64,000 nt of DNA from Trichaptum fuscoviolaceum (Eukaryota; Basidiomycota; Agaricomycetes; Hymenochaetales; Trichaptaceae). The stretch is taken from assembly GCA_910574455.1 (NCBI GenBank), contig CAJSYZ010000002.1, positions 645,671 to 709,670 of the forward strand, written 5' to 3'. The notes under the pieces were generated by a model. The model saw nothing but the letters and a program-made list of their open reading frames with translations. It was not told the DNA's origin and searched no databases. A program made the translations under genes and the position numbers. The stretch's first letter is position 1, and each line of letters opens with the position of its first letter. Of this stretch, positions 33,154 through 46,140 are shown one piece after another.

Positions 33154-34870
33154 CTATACCTGGTCTGTTACCCTCTTCTTCAGGACTTGCAATGGTATAT
33201 CGGCCTGTATTGTACGCGAGGAGGTCGTCTGAACCCTGATTGACCGCAAGCCTTCCATCGTCAGAGATTTGTAAGCTCCTCGGAGACGGAGCAGCAAACG
33301 AGTGCATAAAATGCTATGCAAGAGCCCTTGAGTCCTGGTGGTAGAATGACCATCGGTATCAAGAGGATAACAACAGAAAACGAAGAACGTACAAGATAAG
33401 AAAGGCACAGATATTTGACTGTTAATAGAAAGAGACTCAATCTTGTGCATTGTTTATCATTAATTATCTGTCTGCGTACTGGTGCAAGGAGAAGCACGAA
33501 TAGGTTTGCAACCGACAATGCTAGAGGATTGTTTATATGCTAAATCATCAAAGAAGAACTGAGAGTACTCACACAGGATGCAGATGTAGTATAAGATGCC
33601 TGTTGGCTTACAATAATTAATTATTTTAAGAGGTATATGAAAGCACTAGAAACGTACCGTCTTTTACCAGGAGATTAAGGATGACGGAAGTACTCATACG
33701 TCCTGCACAAGGGATATTCAGCATTTTAGGAAGGGACACGAAATGAACTTGTCGCACCAAAAATGATAGCTTTCGCCAATATGAGGCCTAGCATCACTTC
33801 CAGAACGTTAAGTGTCTGATAGGGGTATCCGAGAAGGACCGGTGCCACGTACATGTCTCGTGAAAAAGGAGGATAATGTAACATATCCAAAACTCCCTGT
33901 TTAGAAAGTCTACTAGGCATCCTCTATGGAATAGTTGTGGAAACGTAGCTAATGGTAAATATCATCAATTTTCAGTCCCTAAAATGAGTACATGAATCTC
34001 ACCCGCTGCCTCGCCCAAAGTTACATGTATTGTCGCATATATCGCCCCCGTAATTCCAGGCTGGAAAATACGATGTTAGCAAAGGAGGGTGGCTTATCAT
34101 CGTCACGTACGATATACACCGCTAGTAGAGTAATCAGAATCCTTCTGTTACCGAACCATATAGCGTACACTCGAGTGAGAAGAACGACTCCATTCGCAAG
34201 TCAGGTTTTGTCCAATTGAATAAGAGGGAAAGGTGCAGATACCTTCTCCAATTATGAAGACGAAGACATCGATTACTTCAGAATGCAAGAATTAGCATAA
34301 ACAAAGCACAATTAAAAGGGGAACTGACAAGCGGCTGCAAATAGCAGTTCTTTACACATCTTAAAAAACCTAGTCAGTTAGGCATACTAGTATGGACGAA
34401 AGCCAATGAGGTACGGAGTAAACGGCTACACAGAAAACGTCTGTAGCTCACATTACTATCTCCTTCACGAACAAACGCTTTGAGTACTATGTCAGAGATG
34501 TGTTCTAACCGAAAATCGAAATGTAAATTACGCACTGAAGAAAGCGAGGATCACAGAGAAAAACGGTAGATACCGATTGAGAAAGAAGATGACCTTGATG
34601 AAGGAGAGTCTGGACGACCACACAAGACGAGTCTGTTGAACAGCTACATATAATACTTGAAATATCTTGAAGACGCAGAGACTCACCTCGTCTTCTAGTG
34701 TCATGACGTACTCATATAGCTTGATTCGGATGAGCTTCGTATGGATATAATCGATCGCAATCGCATACTGACCAACAATGTCAGAGTAGCGGCTTTGTTG
34801 AAGCGTAAGTAACATTCGATAGTTAGTTATTCAACTTCGGCTTACTATTGGTATACTACACGAAGTTAAT
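33154..34870 (-). CDS. DUF6533-type seven-helix membrane protein (second copy, possibly decayed)
   Basis: The minus strand carries the DUF6533 signature: LYEYVMTLEDEV, a 54-bp intron (about 34634-34687), then RLVWSSRLSFIKVIFFLNRY. Further blocks toward the 3' end are KMCKELLFAAACQFP, YAIWFGNRRILITLLAVY, LLVKDGTF, SVANLFVLLLAPV and the tail SILCTRLLLRLRGAYKS ending KKRVTDQV at 33154. Order matches the family, but I could not join every exon, and several blocks are separated by stops that may or may not be intronic. It faces away from the plus-strand copy at 29.5 kb, so this is a small cluster. The start near 34815-34870 is uncertain. Confidence 0.6.
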
Positions 34871-36773
34871 ATAAGTTAAGGTAGGTTTTTTATGCTTCAA
34901 AATGGCTTACCCTAACTATATAAACATCACTTGCGCCTTTCAGTAATGATTCGAGTTCCTGAGTCACATTCATATTCACGATTCGCAAGGACTTCTGGTA
35001 TGAGCAGACGTAAATGCTTATCGCAGCCTTGAAACCTCGGGGGAGATTCTAAGACACAGGGCCTTTCGATAACATATTATGTAGCGCGCGGGGTGAGTAT
35101 CGGCGATTGGTGTCCTCGGGGATGATCCACACAAGTACATCACAATAGAGGGAAGTGAAGGCATGCAATTCCCGCCGCTAATAAAAGACGGTGAATCAAT
35201 TCTGATCTCAGCAGACGCTAGAAGATAGTACACACGTGTTGATGAACTTGAAAGCAGTGACATATTCATGTCGCCCGGTATAGGCAACTTGCGGTCAGCA
35301 AATACGATGTGCTTTGATACCTTGTCATGCTAGTTGATTTCCTGACTTTTGCCAGCGGATGCGTGATATCATTGCGCTTCTTATGATGGATGTTCCCCAG
35401 TCCTTGGCAGGTGAGCCGCATGGGTGACTGATATTGGTCACTCCCCATCAAGAAGATGAGATCGTTCTAAAGAGCATTTGAGCAGCGGAGAAGTCGTGCT
35501 GTACATGTGGTGCAGTAGATCAAGAGATTTCCTTGTCGTTTCCCGGTCGGTGCTTGAAGATCGAAGGAGATGAAGTTGAGGTTGCCGTGAGTATTTTTTC
35601 CTGTCTAGTAATCAGTGGGCACTTATTAGTAGTATTAGTAAGCACACGTTCAAGTTTAATATTACGTACGTATACAGTGACTAAGCTAAACTTGAAGAAT
35701 CGGTCCTAGTAGACTCCGAGTCACCGGAGTAGGCGCCAAGCTGAAATTGAATGAGGTAACGTTCACACACTGGCAGCGGTAAGCTATACATTCTCCTGTA
35801 ACCTGTTGCCCGTAACCGATCAATTCCTAGTCCGAGCCTATTCTTGACAAAGATTAGTCTGCCGACTCTGCCTTGCCTTGCAGACGACTGATAGCTATCG
35901 GGCTTTTCCAATTCCCTTCTTCCAGGATCAATTATTGACCGGCAGAAAAGAAGGCTATGAGTACAACAACATGATGGCCCCCGAGACCCGATTCTAGCAT
36001 GTCTACTTCGTGTAGGGGCAAGTCCTCGGCTTGATGTAGGGTGTGCGAAGATGCGAATCCTCGGTAATTATGAGGGATGGCGTGGTTGAGATGAATGGCA
36101 ATTGCCATGAGGCGCGCCTGAAAGGTGCGGAGGACTGAGTGAGAGTATCACATCTCAGTGTGTTTCCAAGTGTTCCAAAACAAAATTGGAGAGCCTGAGG
36201 AGTGGCCTTCCCGGACTCGAATCGACGGAGAAGACTCAGAAGACTAAAGATGTTTTCCCCACGACCATCCGCTCCGAGTCGCCAGTGTACACCACCGTGA
36301 CAGTGACAACACATCATGATGATGGGCCCCCCCCCCGTAGAATTTGGTGTGCGATTGGTGTGCAGGATTTGGTGTGTGGCAGGGTCTCGTGGCAGTGCCC
36401 CAGCCAATGGTACACCTCCTGATGATGATCGTGACTACTAGCAACCGCGTCACATGTGGTCCCGGGAGTAAAACTACATGTACAGTATATTATGTAGTAT
36501 TTGTTGACCTAGTATAACCTCTTATGGCTATGCAGTGAATTTAGCTTAGGCTCACGCGACTCAGGCTCTAAACACGTACACTGGCCCGGGAACGACCGCG
36601 GCTTTCAAGTTTGAACTCACCACTGGCACACGGTCTACATCATCACGGTACTCAGTGCCCTTTCTACCACCTTGTATACTTGATTATCTGAACAAATCAA
36701 CATTGAGGCTACTACTAGCTGGTCCTCAAATTCTTCTAAAGAGCAACTTCTTCAAGCTAATAACTTGCGGAAG
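34871..36773. other. Long stretch without a recognised gene
   Basis: Open frames at 35018-35451, 35681-35911 and 36003-36407 show no family resemblance, and I do not call them. A run of ten C occurs near 36325. Between about 36430 and 36650 several words of the Plavaka-type element recur (CTCAGGCT, CACTGGC, GACTACTAG), suggesting a small remnant of such an element. Confidence 0.35.
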
Positions 36774-38183
36774 ATGGCAAATTCACAGCGGAGTGTACTC
36801 ATCACAGGGTTGGGCTTTGAAATCATCTGTGCGATTGTGCAATATGATGCAATATAATACTGACATCGGTGATATATCAGCTGTAGTGCAGGCGGCAATA
36901 GGATATGCACTCGCTGAGGAATTCCATGCACAAGGTAAATAGCCATATCATTGGAGGTACACTTGAACGAATCATCTGCTTCTTTCTACAGGATACCACG
37001 TCATAGCGACAGCGAGGCAAATGTCAAGCATGTCTGGACTTTCTGAACTCGGTATCGAGAAATACGAACTAGATGTTACCGATGCAAATGCTATAACTCG
37101 GTTGAGGGGCATCCTCATAGAATTGCTCGGCGGAAAGTTGGACATCCTTGTGAATAATGCGTAAGTTCTCGCCATGGTTCTCTACTTCATTCTGACAAGA
37201 CTCAATTACAGTGGTGTATGTACGTGCACATGTTATGAAATTACTGAATGGAGATTTATGTGTTCAACGTCTGATAGCATACCACGGGGCAGCGCTCGAC
37301 ACTTCTCTGGAAGCAGGAAAACATGTATTTGATGTTAACTTCTTTGGAGTTATGCTGATGGTGCAAGCATTCACGCCTATGTTAATCGAATCCATTACAT
37401 TTTCGTCTCTTCCATCTGTTATCTCCAAGCTTCCACTTTCATCTTGGCTTCCACACTCATGGACAGGTCTTGAGGGTGGTAGAGGACTGATAATCAATAT
37501 TGGAAGCATCAACAGCATACTTCCGACCCCCTTTTGTTCCGTCTACAATGCAAGTAAGGCAGCCTTGAATCACTTCTCAAACTGCTTACGTCTAGAGCTC
37601 GCACCTTTCAAGTACGTGAGTCTCTCGTTCATCTAGATTTTACTGCTCAGACATCTATAATTTTTGCAGCGTGAAAGTCTTGCATGTACGTTAATGATAT
37701 ATCTATGAGTGCATTTCGTTGCTCACAACCTTCAAAGGTGATTACTGGAGGAGTCAAGACGAACATAGTCAGACCGCATTTGCCTCCTCCGGGCTCTATG
37801 TATGAGTCAATGCGAAAGGACTACGAAGGCCTACGGTCAGCTATGAAAGCGGGTACGTAGTTACACAAAGAGTTCTTATTCCAGTGATGAACTATGTATC
37901 TTTTAACTAGATGAGCAAACACCTACAGAGGAGTATGCCAAAGCCCTCGTTAGGGAAGCACTTCGACCTTTTCCTCACGCATGGTTTTACGAGGCCAAAT
38001 TCTCCTGGTTGGTATGGTTCGGTTACACGTTCGGTACCCAAACATTTTTTGTACGTTCATCAGTGTTGTGCTTATATACGTACTCTTTCGCTGACATACT
38101 TTAAGGATTCCATGCTCTCTGAAAATTTTGGCTTGACCCGGTTTGCGAAAGAGCGGAGCCAAGAAAAACGAAAGGCGGATTGA
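36774..38183 (+). CDS. AYR1-like short-chain dehydrogenase (1-acyl-DHAP reductase type), 1-nt lesion in exon 2
   Basis: Nine exons read 36774-36808, 36881-36934, 36992-37160, 37212-37231, 37278-37611, 37670-37685, 37738-37852, 37911-38050 and 38106-38183. They give a classical SDR: SVLITG, then the dinucleotide loop, YHVIATARQ, LDVTD, LDILVNNAG, IINIGSINS and the catalytic YNASKAALNHFS, then VITGGVKTNI. Length and the YNASK..L.....LR.ELAPF pattern fit the fungal AYR1 family, NADPH-dependent reductases of 1-acyldihydroxyacetone phosphate in ether-lipid and phosphatidate synthesis at the ER and lipid droplets. In exon 2 GGCAATAGG sits where GGCATAGG would restore TGCSAGGIGYALA; the extra A breaks the frame inside the NADP-binding loop. 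It is a recent null allele or a base error. Confidence 0.8.
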
Positions 38184-38555
38184 AACGAATTTTCCGCGCC
38201 AGAAGACCCACTCTTCAAGATATCCCTTATTCATTTGGTTCTCTAGACTAAATTTTCTAATCATGGAGACTGAACACGAAATAATGGACCTGTTACAAGC
38301 ACTACAGCATATATCCTTGAGTTTTTAAAGTCCAGCCGTTACCATTCTGTTCATATGAAATTAATCCGGCACCAAAGACTGTTCATACTCTCTGTAATTT
38401 GGCAGAGGTGCTCCGAGTCCGACTCGTAGTCCGTTTGGAGGCACACATTCATACCAAGGTACTAACCGATAACGTGAGGTTTTATTACACCGGGCATTAT
38501 ACTGATCGTACACTGATTCAATGTTCTGTACATTTGTAAACTTTACTACCTGAGT

Positions 38556-41500
38556 TCAGGGTTCGTCATCGATAAAAACCTTGTCCACACCCGACCACTC
38601 CTTGTGCTCCTTCCAAAGCGCCTCCCTTTCTTTCCAGTACGCTAAATCGCCACTTTCAGTCCTGACTGGCTCCCAGAACCGCTCGCCCGTCTCCGGCTCA
38701 GTCTTCGCAACGAACCATTTCGGCTTATGTGGCGGCATACTACCGTTCTCCCTCGCACGTCTCGTCGCCCTCTGGAGTTCCTCTTGCTTCTGCTTCAGCT
38801 CATTCGCACGCTCGTACTTTCCTAGCTCGAATGCACGCTGATCTGGACGCAGGCGACAGTCTGTCGGGCAGATGTATGGCTTTAGTGTGTCCTCGGGCAG
38901 GTCATTGAGCGTGATAGCGAAGGGAGTGAGATTGAATGGTGCGGAGGGCTTTTCGGTGTTTCTCCAGAGGAGGATGAACTCTTGAGACGCGTTTGGTGTG
39001 GATGGCACACTGACGTTCACATCTGGATGCAAGGTACCAAAGCCAGTACCGACTGCTCGTGCAATGAGCTGTGTACTCCATCGACCGGCTATCTCGTAGA
39101 TGACGTTGCCGTTGGCATCCATGACTCGGCCAAGGATTTCGTACGCGTCTCTTCCACGCCATCCGCGGGGTTTGAAGGTCAAGACGCAGGTATCTCCAGT
39201 TCTGTGATTCACCACCTATTATGAATCACCATTACTCAGCTTGAGTCGTCAAAAGGTAGGGAATAAGATGCCTACCCTCATATCGCCATAATGGTCGATC
39301 GTCGGGGATCCAACGATGAAGCCTGAGACATTAGTGGTGACCTTCTTCCAGCTGTAGTGTTCGATGACCCTCCCCTCTGATCCAACTCCAGTAGCCTTTG
39401 GGTAGTCAGGTCGACCCCAATTCTCCGGAATTTTCAATTCTGCGTGGGCCACTCCCGTCGGACGAATTTCGAATGATTTCCCCATGAACTTATTCTGAGC
39501 ATCAACCTGTAGAGCGCCTTAGCCAAGACTATTAGAATTTTCAAAGGTATTCACGAACCTCTCCAAAGTAGTGCCAATGCGGAGACTCCGCCCAGCACGC
39601 TGACACGGGTGGATGGTGGCTCACTTGCTCAGAGACGTACCGATATTTCTTATCGAGTCGCACGTACTCGAACGTCTCACTCTAATCATTCCATGAGCAT
39701 CAAACATCCTTCTAGTAGGAATAGCTGGAACGTACAAGCATTGGATTGAATGGCTTTGCGATACGGCCGATAGTACTTGAATAGTTCGACATGGCGAAGG
39801 CGGCGACAAAAGCTATTCTCTTATGCGGATCTGGCTCTGCTACGGCCGCATCAACTGAAAGAGGACATGTCAACAGTTGACCTTATATATCTAATCAAAA
39901 TCACTTACGACATTCAGAGAACTCCATATCTTCCGCCTAATAAATTTCAGCGAGAGTGATTGGTATGACGGCGATGAAGACTCACCATCCTCTGCAGCAT
40001 ACTGGTTGGTTCGTTGAAGAAGACCGGGAAGCTGATCTTTGTGAGATCCTTTCCAATACTGTGTTTAAGCACACTCCACAAACTCGTTGGTGGTCGATTG
40101 TCGCTATCAATCGGAAGTCTCTCTCGCAGATGCTTGTAGCCCTCGTATTGATCGATTTCGATATTGATTGGCATATCAATCGAAGGCGCATGAATAAGCG
40201 CATCGGGTACTGTTAACGGTATTGAGCCAGAGTCAATGGCATCGAAGAATTCGTCTTCTTCGTCAGTGTCGGCTCCGGACTCGCTATCCCCTATCATGGG
40301 TGGCGGGGATTTTGGAACGATTGGCAATGAAGGACTGGTTGTCTCCTCTGTTATTGATGGCGGGATATTCGATGATGAAGTAAAGGGTAGACCAGTCTTC
40401 GCTGGAACTGGAGGTGGTTGCTCTGCCAGAGGCGTTGTTACGAGAGAGCCAGGTAAGAAATTCGACCTGCTCCTTAGCGTTGACTGGCCAGTTTCGGGAC
40501 CTATGGTACCCTCAGTGCCCATCCGGCTCCTCCTCCTTAACCGATTCTTCAGTTCGTTCTCGAGTACCTCTCCCTCTTGCACGACAACTTGCAAGCTTTC
40601 CTCCCACAGTGCACCTCGTTGTCGTTCGCGCTCGACGCGTTCTTGCCACCACTCTTCGCGCTCCTGTACCATCCGTACGTATTCACCAATCATACTTTGA
40701 GCCGCACCCGCTGAATCAATGACTGCGGTACACAAGTCGCGTAATTGCTGAGAGGCATTCGCCGGGAGAACGAGGGATGAAAGAAGTTGTGCAGTGAGGT
40801 CAACTTGAGCAGCGGTACTGGTGCCGTGCAAGGCAAACGAGGATTCGTGAGGTGGCCCGCGCTCTGATCGTGAATCGGAATAATCATCCTCAGCAAGATC
40901 TTCATCGTCATCCCCCGTGGACTCAACAGCGACCTGACCAATAGGCACATCTCTCATGTCCTTATCGTCAGCAGCCTCATTCAGTGACGAGACAGAATCT
41001 CCTCCACCTTCATTGAGCTTCCTCGATGAAGAAAAAGAATGCTTCCCTATCCTCAGGCTCGCACCAATGCTCTTGAAGCTACGCGAGTCGGCGTCACTAC
41101 CGCTGTGGCTCTGGGTACTGTTCGTATCCCGTTTGCAAAGTTCAATATTTCGAGCAATGGCTTGGGTCCACCGGTTTACCTCAACGAGATGACTCCCCTT
41201 GATGTACCACTTCTGCTGTCCGGATGTCGAGTGTCCCTGGGATGGAGTCGAATGCACCTCGAAGTGAAGCTTGTTCGTTGGATTGAGCTTTAAGATAGCT
41301 GATTTCATAGCTATAGATCCTCGAGAAGCGACATTCTCGTCATCCTGGTGTCGATAATCTATGAACAGACAATCATCATCATGAACGTGGACTATCAAAG
41401 TATACACTTACAAGAAAGAATGCCATTCTTGAGAACAAACCATCTAGTGTTATATCCCTTCGCAACATTCGTATATTTGCTTAAGTATCCTTTGAGACTA

Positions 41501-42579
41501 GGAGGTTCGCTACCACTGGGGGCTTGATCGAGTAAACTCTTATCCTGGTTTGTAACTGAAAATCATGATATTAGCCTCGGAAAATACAAGCGGCCAAAAA
41601 ACTCACATTGCCGTAAAAAGACCCGAACTTTATCATCTTTGCTCCCGCCTCCACCTTCACCCACAGCCTTCCCTCGTTTGTCCCGGACGAAAACATCTGC
41701 CCCCGCCCGGATAGCAAGGTCGATCAAGCTAAGGTCCTTTCGTCTAGCAGCTTCGTGAAGCAACGACCGTCCCGTTGTTGGGTCTAAATATGAAAGATCC
41801 ACGAGGCGCGCACGGCGAGAATTCAGGAGGTTGATGAGTTCTTCAGGTGCGCCTTGAGTTGGCGGAGAGGCGATATAGGAGTGAAGAATGCCACGGTAGT
41901 TTGCTGTGAGGAGAGATCTAGAATCTATATTTTGGTGTCAGAAACCATCATTTAGTCACAAAAATGGGAACTCGCCCTTGATAACCTTCAATACGTCTTT
42001 GCCCCTTGCAACATCCTTACACGTCCTACCATGCGAGTCTCGCAACGTATCGTCTATCCCATCCTGTTCAAGCAGCAGGGACACAACGTCTGCACGCCCT
42101 ATTGACGCTGCGAGGTGTAATGCTGTCGTACCAGAGCCCGGAGGGTAAACTGCGTTGGGGGAGATGGAACGGTGCGACAATAGAAGGTTCACGGTGTCGC
42201 CTGTTAAACATATTACTTTAGATTAAGTGAATTAGACGATAAACTCTTGTCAAGCTCACAAGATGCGCATCTTATCGCCAGATGCAAAGCTGCTGCACCA
42301 ATGTCTACCTCATTCTCCGACGCTTTCCGCTTCTCCTTACTGATTTCCGTGAGTAGTTGTGTAATTAGTGAAGCATCGCCTATCCGAAACTCTCAGATTC
42401 CTGTTCAAGGGTGCAACCGAATACCGCACATACCGCTTCTCAGCGCAGCGAGCAGCTTCACTTGATACAAAGGTGCCGCAACATCTGTGAAGAACATATG
42501 AGCTCCGAGCTGCTATAGGACGGACCAACTTACTCGAACTCGATCCTCCAACGTCTGATGCCGAAGAGGGAGATGACAT
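38556..42579 (-). CDS. OSH1: Oxysterol-binding protein, OSH1/SWH1 type (ankyrin, PH, ORD)
   Basis: Reading from 42579: LLAALRS, TQLLTEISKEKRK, IGAAALHLAIRCA, GTTALHLAASIGRADVVSLL and GRSLLHEAARRKDLSLIDLA form ankyrin repeats (about residues 20-240). A PH domain follows: LKGYLSKYTNVAKGYNTRWF, the basic/aromatic start, to EVNRWTQAIARNIEL. A long Ser- and acid-rich linker (with DEEDEFFDAID, an FFAT-like motif) precedes the sterol-binding ORD: GKDLTKISFPVFFNEPTSML, the signature EQVSHHPP (about 39610-39633) and a C-terminus ending VFIDDEP. The order ankyrin-PH-FFAT-ORD is that of yeast Osh1, a sterol/PI4P carrier at nucleus-vacuole and Golgi contacts. Many 45-60 bp introns are present. No break was noticed. 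Start at 42579 is the first ATG before the ankyrin region. Confidence 0.9.
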
Positions 42580-43436
42580 TTACAAAAGGAAAGACTTATG
42601 TATTGTTCTTGGTTTATGAGCTATTATTCTTGTCTTTCGGCGCTCAACGTTCTTGCGCAACGCTAATGCATGCACAGCGAACTCCCCAGACGTTGAAGCA
42701 TCACCGGCGTCATTTCATTGGGTTTGTTACTACTAGTAGTACTGTGACCACAATGACTAATACTAATGTCACTTACTACTTCAGGCTGAGTGTGACTTGG
42801 TAAATAGAAATAAATCTTTCTTTCTCCCATCATCATAGCATCAACCTCCATATACTTGTGAGCATGGATCGAATATCGGAAAATATTCCCCGAGCTATAC
42901 AACACGGAATCTCTACTGAACTTACTCCGGTATAGTATGGATTTCCCGACGGAACCTCTGAAAGCTACCTTGATCAATCGCGTAGCATGGCTGCCAAATG
43001 TGCGGGACAATCACATCCAAATCGGCGCCGATCAAGGCGAGAAACAAGGCATTCGAGGATTCTCTAACCAGATTTGGGACTCGCGTCGCTCTGTCTGAAT
43101 AGACATCCCTATCTCGTGAGATGGAAGCTGTGCGAGAAGTATTAGGATAGGGTGCAATGACATTGCACATCATTGTATCCAGAGTCTAAACCTTGCTTGC
43201 TCGGAAGCCCCTACACGTGGCTGATTGCGCTCTTCTTACTACGAGATGGATTCGGTATTCTGTGCGGTGTGGTGAGCTTCATCGGTGTAACAACTCCGGA
43301 TTACCTACTTACCGACAGTATCTATTTGTATCGACAGGCGCTTGTTCGCGATATGACTATCTTAATATTCTCTGCACGACCATGTTCTCGTCCCCTCATT
43401 CTCGCCTCCCCACACAATGCCTGAGTGGCTCGTTCT
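42580..43436. other. Gene-free stretch between divergent genes, with a Plavaka-element-like patch
   Basis: The OSH1-type gene and the plus-strand gene at 43437 diverge here, so promoters of both lie in it. At about 42727-42800 it holds TTACTACTAGTAGTACTGTG and CTTCAGGCTGAGTG, the words of the Plavaka-type element. An open minus-strand frame at 42922-43173 has no recognised family. Confidence 0.4.
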
Positions 43437-45713
43437 ATGGTTGACGACCAGCACCAGGATGTGAAGTTTGAATCAGAAGGACGAACTAGCCATGACTCGG
43501 AATCCTCGAATCCTCCTCTCTTTCGACCTATTCCATGTGGAGGGATATCAGCCACATCAAATACTTTGGAAGGGCCGCATCCTTTGGCAACATTGGTCCA
43601 TGATCCCCTCGCATCAACTGGATCGTTTAATTCGGAGTCCTCCGGTTCAACTGTTCCCGGCATTGGAATGTACTCCGGGCGTGTCGTTAACAGAGTCGGA
43701 CAGGCCATCATCAACGTCGCGGAAGAGTTCAAGATTCGTAAACGCCTCCGTCAGATCAACCGAGTTTTCACGGCGAAAGAGGAGGATCAGCGCATCTCGT
43801 TTTACAGCAATGTCCCAGAGTTATCTTCTGCACTTGATGATCTCAACGAGTTGAGCGGGTGCGTTATTTCCAGCACGACTTCGATGCCCTCTTCTGAATT
43901 CGTTGCGCTGCGCAGTCGGCCGAATCGTTCTATATCACTTTCAAAGACCGGATATCCCCAACGAATAGTACGGGAAGCGCTGTCAACTATGAATAACGTC
44001 ATCGGCCTTGGCGCTTCGTATACAACGTATGACATGTCCCATGAAGAGCGCTTGCTTCTTGTCCTGAGAATTGCTGACTCCTTTTGGTACGTACCACATA
44101 TAGCTTTGCCTTTGCGTATGCTGATAATGATGGTATGGCGAAGGATTCTCACAGATAGGAGTTCCTTCATCTGGGCTTTGTCGTGGATGCTTGACCTTCT
44201 TTCAGTTCTGGGTTCCACGAGAAAAGATTGTACTTCCGGTCAATATGATCTGTTTCAAGCGACACTCCGCGCCGTCTCACAGGCCATTTGCGATGCGATG
44301 GCTGCCGCGCCGTTATCATTAGCGGACGTTACAATCCTACCCTCTCTCAATTCCTTTTTTCGGTCATTTCCGGCTACAAAACAAGCTCTCCTCTCTTTAG
44401 ACATTCGGTTGGATTTTATTCGCCCTTTCTTACGAGAGGTCCTGAAACTGTGCGTTCCTCATAACTTACTCTCCCATCTTCTGTTCTGATGTTTTGTCCA
44501 AGATCAAGAAGTTCATCCGATGCATCTGTCTTGGCCATTGTGTACGACTTAGCCTCCTCGTTCTGGTTTGAGCAAAATTTGTCGAGAAGCGCATTGTCAG
44601 AAGAAGATCGAGCACCATTGGATGACGACAACCGTAACACAACGTCCTTGCTTTTTTGCCTGTACAGCTTTGATAGGAAGGCTCTTGAAATATTCGACGT
44701 AGATGGAACTCACGCAGCGAAGGAAGCAACCGCTGTCCTGAGGTACTGTAACTCCGTCTAGAGAATTTGAGTCTTTAGTGACTGACATAGCAGGTACCAA
44801 CTCTACAGAAATTCTCTGTTTCCTCGCAAGCGCAGGCCGTACGTTCAGCACGAAACATTGAGTATTGTCTCACAACTAGTGAAGAGGAAGAAGAAGCAAG
44901 CTCTAGTGCACTACAAGGTCCCCGACGTCTTGTGGAGCTGCCTTACGGATGTCGAAACTGAAGTCTGGGTAGAGGACCTGGACAACCGGTGTACTGTCAT
45001 TCATCAGATCGCCGATATAATGTCGAGTCTCGATCAAAAATGCCTGATCTATGACAAGATTGCTCATGCATGGCTGCGAAAGTACGATTACCATTTGTTC
45101 TGTATGTATTCTAGCACTGACCTTAATGTAGGAAACGGTCCCTCGACAAACACAGCGCTATCTCTGTAAAATCTGCGCTTAGCCTCTGCTGTTTCGCAGT
45201 GTGTGTTCTTTCTAGCGCGAATAAGCGGTTCGGGGAGATCTACCTGCGAGGACCCGAACTGATTGCCTACTTGTCAGGAGCACTCTGTAAACCACAAGGC
45301 TTGGATTCCGGAGATCATAAACTGATCAACTCTGCGTTGGTTACTCTTCTCAACCATTCCTGGACCCCCACGCTTATAATGCAACATAACGTCCCTGACT
45401 TCCTCGTCCGGCAAGTCAGGTAAGTGAGACATCTAAAACGTTAATTCATTGCTGAAAAATCGTTTTTAGCTTCAAAGCCGATAACACTTCGACAATCGAG
45501 TCATTGCGAGAATGGGCGGCCTCCGACATAGACCTTCTTCAGCAGTTATACCTACGAGGAGGCTGTGCCATGCATGCAATCATCTGTAAGACTTATGAGG
45601 CATGCAAGTACAACCAGCACACGGTGACAAGGATGAAGCTCTTCCGTACTATCATGAAGAGCGTTTTCACCGATGACAACTCCGCCTTGCCACTTCTTTG
45701 TAACGAAGCTTGA
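43437..45713 (+). CDS. Hypothetical helical protein
   Basis: I do not recognise this gene. At least five exons (43437-44449, 44503-44741, 44793-45100, about 45200-45418 and about 45470-45713) join in frame with normal sites to about 690 residues. Clear joins are KL to SRSSSDASVLAIVYD and VLR to YQLYRNSLFPRKRRP. The N-terminal 90 residues are disordered and Ser-rich; the rest is a series of amphipathic helices without membrane segments (EEFKIRKRLRQINRVFTAKE; CTVIHQIADIMSSLDQKCLI; LLNHSWTPTLIMQHNVPDFL). This looks like an armadillo/HEAT-like helical solenoid, by pattern only. The ATG at 43437 is preferred to an upstream GTG. Confidence 0.65.
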
Positions 45714-46140
45714 TCTAGTAGTCGTAGATTTGAGAAGATCATTCTTAGTTGAACAGGAAATCCATCTACAACCTCGATTAATCATCGATCCTCGAGGTTC
45801 TGCAATTTGCCGGGCAGTCAAGAGTTTCTTGTACCGATCGCCCATTTGTATATTCAACGAAGCATTCAAATTTGCTTATCCCCACCCTTTGACTTCTCCT
45901 TTGACTTGTTTAACTGCATTGCACGACATCATCGTCACTTTTCGTTATTCTTGTGCCTCAGAGAAATTGCTGTATAAATCAAATATTAATACATTCCTTA
46001 TCGAGTGCGGAGATCACTACGATCACTGATTGCTTCAGACCTCTATGTACGGCAGGCTCTCACCCATGTTTCTGTTGCTCTACTACCCACAACTTTACCA
46101 TTTTATATAGTTACAGGTTGACGGTTCAAGAGTCACGATT
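45714..46140. other. Gene-free stretch
   Basis: 3' region of the preceding gene and 5' region of the DUF6914 gene; nothing else is recognised. Confidence 0.35.

Noticed and set aside
36320..36335. Run of ten C
   Set aside because: A simple homopolymer; no associated structure seen.
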